Source: Bifidobacteriaceae bacterium
Lineage (GTDB): Bacteria; Actinomycetota; Actinomycetes; Actinomycetales; Bifidobacteriaceae
Reading direction: 5' to 3'
Length of the DNA stretch: 7,016 nt
NCBI GenBank assembly: GCA_031260825.1
Contig: JAISKS010000047.1
Coordinates: 1-7,016, forward strand
Part shown: piece by piece, positions 1 through 4,993 of the stretch
Position numbering within the stretch: position 1 is the stretch's first letter
How the letters are laid out: every line of letters begins with the position of its first letter
Position numbers and translations under genes: made by a program
Notes under the pieces: model-generated
Told to the model about the DNA's origin: nothing
Seen by the model: only the letters and a program-made list of their open reading frames with translations
Database searches by the model: none

Positions 1-28
1 AAAAATATGAAAAAAATCGTTTTTTTTG

Positions 29-37
29 TGATATAAT
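29..37 (+). promoter_or_regulatory. Extended -10 element, possible upstream or leaderless promoter
   Basis: TG at 29-30, one base, then TATAAT at 32-37 match a consensus extended -10. A T-run (20-27) lies directly upstream, and no convincing -35 is visible. The expected transcription start is at about 43-44, which coincides with an ATG at 44-46. That ATG opens an 18-codon frame ending in TAA at 98-100. The promoter could drive a leader transcript into the response-regulator gene. The core motif is clear, but its use is inferred. Confidence 0.4.
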
Positions 38-87
38 AGTATTATGAATTTAAAAAATGAAACAAAAATATTAAAAAATGAAAGGGA

Positions 88-112
88 TTCAAGACACTAA
101 ACTGGTCTTGAA
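88..112 (+). other. 8-bp dyad / RNA hairpin in the leader region
   Basis: TTCAAGAC (88-95) and GTCTTGAA (105-112) are perfect inverted repeats around a 9-base loop. No T-run follows, so this is not a normal intrinsic terminator. It could be a hairpin in a transcript from the promoter at 29-37, or an operator for a dimeric regulator about 60 bp upstream of the regulator promoter. The TAA that ends the 18-codon frame starting at 44 lies inside the loop. Confidence 0.4.
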
Positions 113-141
113 CCAATATTATATATAGAATTAAAAGGCAT

Positions 142-175
142 CTTTAAGCATCCTTTAATGTAAAAAAGTTATAAT
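142..175 (+). promoter_or_regulatory. Response-regulator gene promoter with 11-bp direct repeats
   Basis: Two identical hexamers, CTTTAA at 142-147 and 153-158, start 11 bp apart. They are followed by 11 nt and a perfect -10 TATAAT at 170-175. There is no good -35, as expected when an OmpR/PhoB-type activator replaces it. The predicted start is at about 182, giving a leader of about 24 nt. The same arrangement recurs before the kinase and permease genes, which supports a shared regulator, most simply the response regulator itself. Confidence 0.6.
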
Positions 176-195
176 ATTCATGTAAATTATTAATT

Positions 196-199
196 AGGA
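196..199 (+). promoter_or_regulatory. Shine-Dalgarno site fixing the regulator start
   Basis: AGGA lies 6 nt before the ATG at 206. The alternative in-frame ATG at 242, which would begin the typical receiver N-terminus MRIIVADD, has no comparable site. The 206 start is therefore preferred. Confidence 0.65.
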
Positions 200-205
200 A
201 AAATT

Positions 206-922
206 ATGTATAAAAAAACTGAACAAAAAACAGATGAAAAAATGAGAATTATCGTAGCTGATGATGAAGACCAAATTGTAGACATATTAAAAACGTCATT
301 AGAATTTTCTGGCTATGAAGTTGATACTTTTTCAACTGGCACACAAGCTAAAGAAGCTATTCTTGATCCAGACAATCATTATGATGCAGCTATATTAGAT
401 GTCATGATGCCTGAGCTAGATGGCTTTTCTGTAGTAAAAGAAATTCGTAAAAGCGGAAGTGAAATCCCAATTTTATTTCTAACAGCAAAAGATGATATTA
501 ATGATGAATTATTTGGTCTAACAATCGGCGCAAATGATTATATCAAAAAACCTTTTAGCATTGAAATGGTTCTAACACGTCTAAAAGTGCTTTTAAGAGC
601 TATCCCAGGAGAGAAACTATTAATTTTAGATGATCCAATTTTGCAATGTAAAGATATCACAATTAATCAAGAAAACCTTGATGTTATTGTTAGTGGAAAA
701 CGTGTCGATCTAACAGCAACTGAGCTTAAGCTTCTTATGCTATTGATGAAACGTGCTGATACAGTAATCTCTAAAGATGAGATTTTAAGTGAAATATGGG
801 GTTACAATTTTGTAACAGATGCCACTATGGTTGAAACTTATATGAGCTATTTACGTGCTAAGATTGGTAAAAAACAAATCGAAACAAAGCGCGGCATTGG
901 CTATATAATGCGCTCAAAATAA
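206..922 (+). CDS. OmpR-family DNA-binding response regulator
   Basis: Cytoplasmic transcription factor that is phosphorylated by a sensor kinase, most likely the one encoded just downstream. The 238-residue length is normal for the family. Residues about 13-130 form the receiver domain: acidic pocket D19/D20, phospho-acceptor D65 (AAILDVMMPELDG), switch T93 (FLTAKDD) and K115-P116 (DYIKKPF). Residues about 140-237 form the winged-helix DNA-binding domain, with LTATELKLL at its start, the recognition-helix region around 205-220 and the wing KRGIGYIMR near the end. The first 12 residues are a Lys/Glu-rich extension before the usual start of the fold. The start is chosen because AGGA lies 6 nt upstream. 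Its own promoter carries the 11-bp repeats described separately, so autoregulation is likely. The family is certain from the sequence; the target genes are inferred. Confidence 0.96.
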   Translation: MYKKTEQKTDEKMRIIVADDEDQIVDILKTSLEFSGYEVDTFSTGTQAKEAILDPDNHYDAAILDVMMPELDGFSVVKEIRKSGSEIPILFLTAKDDINDELFGLTIGANDYIKKPFSIEMVLTRLKVLLRAIPGEKLLILDDPILQCKDITINQENLDVIVSGKRVDLTATELKLLMLLMKRADTVISKDEILSEIWGYNFVTDATMVETYMSYLRAKIGKKQIETKRGIGYIMRSK

Positions 923-936
923 AAAGCACAAAATAT

Positions 937-969
937 AGTACCAAAAGTAGTACCAAAAATAGTACCAAA
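937..969 (+). repeat. Three tandem copies of a 12-bp unit
   Basis: AGTACCAAA(A) begins at 937, 949 and 961, giving an exact 12-bp period with differences only at the unit ends. It lies just after the regulator stop codon and about 65 bp upstream of the kinase -10. It may be a slippage-generated repeat or a tandem protein-binding site. The three copies are directly visible; no function can be read from them. Confidence 0.7.
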
Positions 970-1003
970 TAATAAAAATACCTAATACTAAATTCTAAAT
1001 AAA

Positions 1004-1037
1004 TATTAAGGCAATTTTATAAAAAAGAAGTTATAAT
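1004..1037 (+). promoter_or_regulatory. Histidine-kinase gene promoter with degenerate 11-bp repeats
   Basis: TATTAA (1004-1009) and TTTTAT (1015-1020) start 11 bp apart. They are followed by 11 nt and a perfect TATAAT at 1032-1037. The hexamers each match CTTTAA at only 4 of 6 positions, but all spacings equal those of the regulator promoter. The predicted start is at about 1044. An AAGGAA Shine-Dalgarno sequence at 1057-1062 precedes the ATG at 1067. The -10 call is firm; the operator call rests on the shared geometry. Confidence 0.5.
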
Positions 1038-1066
1038 ATAAATACTAAATTTTAACAAGGAATATT

Positions 1067-2341
1067 ATGAGCCAAAGAAAATCAGCAAGTGAGTTTTTTG
1101 GTAAATCACAATTTTCTACAAACTTTAGTTTTTGGTGGAAAAAGAAATCAATAAGTTTTCAGATTCCATTCATTATGTTTTCTTATTTAACAATTGCCTT
1201 AATTCTCAGTGGATTAGTATCATGGGGAATTATTAGATATAATATTAATAGTCAATTAAAAGAGCAAAACGCTAATAATATTCGTCAGTTTTCTAATGAA
1301 GCAGAAACCCTTATAGAAACTCATGACATACAATTAATGGCGCCTTATGGAGTTATGCCCGGGGATGCATATTTTGATCATCTACAAAATGAAGCGGAGA
1401 TGAGAGCTACTGGACTTTTCAAAGACCTTTCTCGTGCGCTACTAACTGAAATCTTTGCATCATTTTTGATAATTATGATTTCGGGAGCTATTGTATCTCT
1501 TTTTATTATCAAAAAACTTGTAAAATTTGAAGAAGATAATACTAGAATGAGAGGATTTGTATCAGATGTATCTCATGAATTAAAAACTCCAATTGCGATA
1601 ATGAAAGGCTATCTAGAATTATATAATATGGGTGCTGTGAAAAAATCTGACGAAGATAAATTAATTCATAATATTCAAAAGGCTAACGATCGAATGAATG
1701 GGCTTGTTCAAAATATGCTTAAATTAACAACATTAGAAAATACAAAAGATGATCCTCAAGAAATCAAAAATTACGCCGATCTCAAGCTTATTAAAAAGAC
1801 AATTTTAACCGCAAAAGATGATATTAAGCTTTTAGATAATACACGCGATATAATTTTAGAGCTTCCTGAAATAAAAATCTCATATAAGACCAAAATTGAA
1901 GTAAATAATCTTGAACTATTAATGACAAATCTTACGGGAAATGTATTAAAGCATACAAAAAATGGTGTACCTGTAAAAATCTCTGCGACGATGATAAATA
2001 ACGATAAGGTTCTTGAGCTAAAATTCAGCGATTATGGCGAAGGCGTAACTGATGAAATGAAAGAAAAAATGTTTGAAAGATTTGTAACCGCTGATGATTC
2101 AAGAAGCAAGGAAAAATCTGGTACAGGTTTGGGGCTTTCTATTGCGCAAGCTGTTGTGAATAATTCAAGCGGTACAATAAAAGCCATTGATACATTGACC
2201 ACAGAGCAAGTAGCAAAATTAAAAAATGATAATAAGATTTCTATATTTAATGCTAATAATGTAGATGATGTTTTTTCAACAATTGACCCTGATAAAATCG
2301 GCAAAGGGTTGACGTTTTTAATTAGAATTCCTGTGATTTAA
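1067..2341 (+). CDS. Membrane sensor histidine kinase, no HAMP domain
   Basis: Sensor kinase of the two-component system, the probable partner of the regulator encoded 144 bp upstream. There are two membrane helices, about 33-55 and 126-149, flanking an extracytoplasmic loop of about 70 residues, too small for a PAS or Cache fold. A linker of about 15 residues leads directly to the H-box SDVSHELKTP (166-175, phospho-His H170). There is no room for a HAMP domain. The ATPase domain has the N-box N288/N292 (NLTGNVLKHT), G1 D322-x-G-x-G, the F-box around FERF (336-339) and G2 GTGLGLSI (352-359). Between the G2 region and the final strand (GLTFLIRIP, 414-422) there are about 35 extra residues, roughly 377-411, that the family normally lacks. 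The N-terminal 30 residues are basic and aromatic and probably cytoplasmic. AAGGAA lies 4 nt before the start. The signal is unknown. Confidence 0.95.
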   Translation: MSQRKSASEFFGKSQFSTNFSFWWKKKSISFQIPFIMFSYLTIALILSGLVSWGIIRYNINSQLKEQNANNIRQFSNEAETLIETHDIQLMAPYGVMPGDAYFDHLQNEAEMRATGLFKDLSRALLTEIFASFLIIMISGAIVSLFIIKKLVKFEEDNTRMRGFVSDVSHELKTPIAIMKGYLELYNMGAVKKSDEDKLIHNIQKANDRMNGLVQNMLKLTTLENTKDDPQEIKNYADLKLIKKTILTAKDDIKLLDNTRDIILELPEIKISYKTKIEVNNLELLMTNLTGNVLKHTKNGVPVKISATMINNDKVLELKFSDYGEGVTDEMKEKMFERFVTADDSRSKEKSGTGLGLSIAQAVVNNSSGTIKAIDTLTTEQVAKLKNDNKISIFNANNVDDVFSTIDPDKIGKGLTFLIRIPVI

Positions 2342-2392
2342 GAAACCCTATTATCCAAAACCCCCGCAATTTTAATTTAAATTACAACTTCT

Positions 2393-2426
2393 TTTTAATA
2401 TTTCTTTAAGATAACAAAATTATAAT
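2393..2426 (+). promoter_or_regulatory. ABC permease gene promoter with 11-bp direct repeats
   Basis: TTTTAA (2393-2398) and CTTTAA (2404-2409) start 11 bp apart. They are followed by 11 nt and a perfect TATAAT at 2421-2426. The distance from the second hexamer to the ATG at 2456 matches that at the kinase gene and differs by 1 nt from that at the regulator gene. AGGAG at 2445-2449 is a strong Shine-Dalgarno sequence 6 nt before the ATG. The likely reading is a class-II-type promoter activated by the adjacent response regulator. Confidence 0.6.
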
Positions 2427-2455
2427 ATAATCATAACATAATATAGGAGAATCAT

Positions 2456-4120
2456 ATGTTCATTATAAAAAATGCTACGAGGAATATCAAAAAAGCTCTC
2501 GTAAGAAATATATTAATAGGAATAATTGTATTAGCAATTGGCGTCTGTTCAACAATCGCCTTAGCGATTTCTAATGCTGCAACAACGCTGCAAGAAAACG
2601 GTCTCGCGAATACAAAAATCACTGCAAGCATAAGCGCAATACCTGTAAAAATGGACAGTGCGGCAACTGGTACAATTCAAGAAAGACGCAAAGCCTTAAC
2701 TGAATCTGTATCAGGACAAGCGGTGCTAACATTAGATGATTACAAAAAATACGCTGATGTATCGTCAGTTGAGGGTACTTATTATTCAGGCACAACCTCA
2801 CTAAACGGACCAGAAGACAAAGCTTTTGTAAAATATTCAACAACTGAAGAAGATGAATCTGAAGATGATGCCTCTCAACTTGCGCAGCGCGGTGGAAAAG
2901 CTAGTATGGACGGTGGTACAGTATCTGTATTTAAACTTGCCTCAACAGATTTCGCAGTCACTGGCTATTCTTCACCTACAGCAATGACTGAATTTCAAAA
3001 TGGTACCAAATTAATTTCTACTGATGATGCTGGTGAAAAAGAAGGCGCTGTATTTGATTTTGGTACAGATAATTCTGAAATCATAATAAGCGATGAGCTT
3101 GCATCTTTCAACGAATCAAAGGTCGGCGACGAAATCACTTTAGTAAATCCTCAAGATAATACAATTACATATACATTAAAAATTGTAGGTATTTACACAA
3201 CAGCAGCTACTGATTCAGATAATGCATCATCAATGATGGGACGCGAAATGAGTTTCGCTAATCCTGCAAACGCAATTTATATGAATTATGAAACTTATGC
3301 TCGCATATTTGAAACAGTTCAATCTGCATCTGCAGCCGCAGCAGCAGCAGCAGGCGAAGAAGGAGTAACTAATTTTAATCCTATGGAAAAACAAGGAGTG
3401 TCTTTTACATATATTTTTGATAATATAGAAAACTATGAGCAATTTGCTGATCAAGCAGCAACTGCAGGTCTTGACACAGAAAAATATCAAATTAAATCAA
3501 CAGATTTAACATCATTCGAGGCTAGTCTAACACCGCTTAATAATCTAAAAGATTTTTCAAATAAACTTCTTTGGATTGTACTTGCAATTGGTGTTGTCGT
3601 TCTTACAATCATAAATGCATTCAATATTCGTGAACGTAAATATGAAATTGGCGTATACCTTGGAATTGGCGTAAACAAAGCAAAAGTTGCAATGCAATTT
3701 ATTGTAGAATTGCTCGTTGTCTCATTAATTGCCATATTAATTGGTGTAGGCGCAGGTGCAGCAGCATCCCCATCAATCGCAAATTCACTACTAGAAAAAC
3801 AAATTGCAACTGCTACAGCTGAAACCGCTACAAAAACTAGCAATTTCGGAAAAGATACAGGCCCAATTGTTCAATCTCTTGATACTGCAGCAGGCCAAAC
3901 ATCTACTGGTCCAGATGCAATGGGTGGTGGACCTGGTGGACGCGCAGCCGCAGCCGCAGCTCCAATTGAATATGTTGACTCTGTTGATGCCGCTGTAAAT
4001 ATCCAAATCGTATTAGAACTTATTCTTGCAGCTGCCTTAATTGTGTTCCTTGCCTCGCTAATCACAGTATCATCTGTTATGCGATATGAACCATTAAGAA
4101 TTCTAGCGGATAGAACATAA
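2456..4120 (+). CDS. MacB/FtsX-type ABC transporter permease
   Basis: Membrane subunit of a type VII (MacB-fold) ABC transporter, working with the ATPase encoded 107 bp downstream. The fold is visible in order: TM1 (about 17-40), a large extracytoplasmic domain (about 41-368), TM2 (about 369-391), a cytoplasmic coupling segment RERKYEIGVYLGIGVNKAKV (392-411), TM3 (about 412-437), an extended outer segment (438-514) and TM4 (about 515-540). The C-terminal YEPLRILADRT is typical of FtsX-like permeases. The outer domain carries an acidic patch (EEDESEDDAS, 131-140) and seven consecutive alanines (293-299). The TM3-TM4 segment is unusually long and holds GGGPGG (490-495 region) followed by Arg and six alanines (497-502); this loop is usually only a few residues in MacB. 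AGGAG lies 6 nt before the start. MacB-fold proteins use ATP to move or release molecules outside the membrane. The substrate is unknown, and no MacA- or TolC-like gene is in view. Confidence 0.93.
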   Translation: MFIIKNATRNIKKALVRNILIGIIVLAIGVCSTIALAISNAATTLQENGLANTKITASISAIPVKMDSAATGTIQERRKALTESVSGQAVLTLDDYKKYADVSSVEGTYYSGTTSLNGPEDKAFVKYSTTEEDESEDDASQLAQRGGKASMDGGTVSVFKLASTDFAVTGYSSPTAMTEFQNGTKLISTDDAGEKEGAVFDFGTDNSEIIISDELASFNESKVGDEITLVNPQDNTITYTLKIVGIYTTAATDSDNASSMMGREMSFANPANAIYMNYETYARIFETVQSASAAAAAAAGEEGVTNFNPMEKQGVSFTYIFDNIENYEQFADQAATAGLDTEKYQIKSTDLTSFEASLTPLNNLKDFSNKLLWIVLAIGVVVLTIINAFNIRERKYEIGVYLGIGVNKAKVAMQFIVELLVVSLIAILIGVGAGAAASPSIANSLLEKQIATATAETATKTSNFGKDTGPIVQSLDTAAGQTSTGPDAMGGGPGGRAAAAAAPIEYVDSVDAAVNIQIVLELILAAALIVFLASLITVSSVMRYEPLRILADRT

Positions 4121-4150
4121 GAAACGGAATAGAGAAATAGTATAGATAAT

Positions 4151-4182
4151 GGTACACGCTTGCCTCCTAGTAGGCGTGTACC
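4151..4182 (+). other. Strong hairpin between permease and ATPase genes
   Basis: GGTACACGC (4151-4159) and GCGTGTACC (4174-4182) form a perfect 9-bp stem. It can extend inward by U-G, U-A, G-U and C-G pairs to leave a 6-base loop, CTCCTA (4164-4169). The flank (GACCAAATAT) has no T-run, so this is not a standard terminator. Plausible roles are an RNA processing or stability element, or a partial block setting the permease-to-ATPase ratio. The loop is exactly complementary to TAGGAG (2444-2449) in the permease ribosome-binding site. Confidence 0.65.
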
Positions 4183-4227
4183 GACCAAATATAAATGGCC
4201 AAAAGCCAATAAGATAAAGGAAACAAA

Positions 4228-4890
4228 ATGACAGTATTACAATTAAAAGACATTTCATATTCATATCCAACGAAACGAAATGTTCTACAAGATATAAATC
4301 TAAACTTTGAAAAAGGTAAAATATATTCAATCACAGGAAAATCTGGTGGTGGAAAAACAACACTTCTTTCACTTCTAGCAGGCTTAGATGTTACAACAGA
4401 TGGTGAGGTTTTATTCAACGGTGATGACTTAGATAAAATCGATCGCTACAAATATCGTGCGAAAAATGTTGGCGTGATTTTTCAAAGCTACAATCTGCTT
4501 CCAAGCTTTACAGCTGCAGAAAACATCACAATGAGCCTTGATGCAAGCGGAATGCGAATTTCAAAACCTCAACGTAAAGAGCTTATAAATCAGCTTCTTG
4601 ATGTTGTGAATCTTGAACGCGAATATGCAAAAGTTCCAGTTGGACATATGTCTGGTGGACAGCAACAACGTATCGCAATCGCTCGTGCTTTATGCTACGG
4701 TCCTGATGTGATTCTCGCTGATGAGCCAACAGGAAACTTAGATTCTGACACTCAAGACGATATTCTAGAAATCTTCACAAGACTTGCTCATGATGAGAAC
4801 AAATGTGTAATCATTGTAACACATAGTAAAGAAGTTGCAGAAGTTTGTGACGAACAAATTCGAATCTCAAAAGGCCGAATCATTAGCTAA
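4228..4890 (+). CDS. MacB/LolD-type ABC transporter ATP-binding protein
   Basis: Cytoplasmic ATPase that powers the adjacent permease. The 220-residue length is normal for this subfamily. All nucleotide-binding elements are intact: Walker A GKSGGGKT (37-44), Q-loop Q86 (VIFQSYNLLP), signature SGGQQ (142-146), Walker B VILADEP with D165 and catalytic E166, D-loop with L171-D172, and switch H199 (VTHS). The FQSYNLLP and ADEPTGNLDS patterns are those of the MacB/LolD/FtsE-like group. The start at 4228 has AAGGA (4217-4221) 6 nt upstream. The 107-bp gap from the permease stop holds a strong hairpin and no promoter like the three upstream ones. Expression is therefore probably by read-through from the permease promoter, perhaps with altered stoichiometry. 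The gene converges with the MATE gene. Confidence 0.96.
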   Translation: MTVLQLKDISYSYPTKRNVLQDINLNFEKGKIYSITGKSGGGKTTLLSLLAGLDVTTDGEVLFNGDDLDKIDRYKYRAKNVGVIFQSYNLLPSFTAAENITMSLDASGMRISKPQRKELINQLLDVVNLEREYAKVPVGHMSGGQQQRIAIARALCYGPDVILADEPTGNLDSDTQDDILEIFTRLAHDENKCVIIVTHSKEVAEVCDEQIRISKGRIIS

Positions 4891-4894
4891 TATT

Positions 4895-4970
4895 CAGGGC
4901 AATATACCGATTTTGAACAATTTTGGGGTTTTTGGGCAGCAAAATGTTCAAAATCGGTATATTGCCCCTG
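4895..4970. terminator. 23-bp perfect inverted repeat in convergent gap, candidate bidirectional terminator
   Basis: Arms 4897-4919 and 4945-4967 are perfect 23-bp reverse complements around a 25-nt centre. Beyond a bulged A4920, TTTTG (4921-4925) pairs with CAAAA (4940-4944). CA/TG (4895-4896 with 4969-4970) can add two outer pairs past a bulged C4968. The structure lies between the ATPase stop and the convergent MATE stop. A terminator or 3'-end stabiliser for both mRNAs is likely by position. However, neither side has the T-run expected directly after an intrinsic terminator stem, so a dispersed palindromic repeat or MITE-like element is also possible. Confidence 0.6.
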
Positions 4971-4993
4971 CATTCCCCGCAGAAAAATTTTTT
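4968..4993 (+). terminator. Small hairpin plus T-run, candidate plus-strand terminator
   Basis: CTGC (4968-4971) and GCAG (4979-4982) pair around a 7-base loop. AAAAA and then TTTTTT (4988-4993) follow. The stem is short and the T-run begins 5 nt after it, so it would be weak alone. It sits directly after the 23-bp inverted repeat and may provide the missing T-run for transcripts of the ATPase gene. It overlaps the TAA stop of the minus-strand MATE gene. Confidence 0.35.

Noticed and set aside
10..27. A-run/T-run as terminator of an upstream gene
   Set aside because: The arms are only A and T with a 2-3 base loop and no GC stem; it more likely is AT-rich promoter sequence upstream of the extended -10.
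44..100. 18-codon frame as an annotated gene
   Set aside because: It is very short and low-complexity, with no recognised product or Shine-Dalgarno sequence. It is kept only as a finding, because the promoter and hairpin around it are suggestive.
937..969. Possible CRISPR array
   Set aside because: The unit is 12 bp with no separate spacers; copies are directly adjacent, so this is a simple tandem repeat.
4151..4182. Intrinsic terminator after the permease gene
   Set aside because: The stem is strong, but the following bases (GACCAAATAT) contain no T-run, and the ATPase gene downstream has no evident promoter of its own.
3487..4209. Minus-strand and alternate-frame open frames within the permease gene
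   Set aside because: They arise from the Ala-rich GCA/GCC composition of the real gene, with no start signals or recognisable domains.
4897..4936. G-quadruplex in the convergent gap
   Set aside because: Only three G-runs are present (4897, 4925, 4934) and the first is locked in the long stem, so a four-tract structure is not supported.
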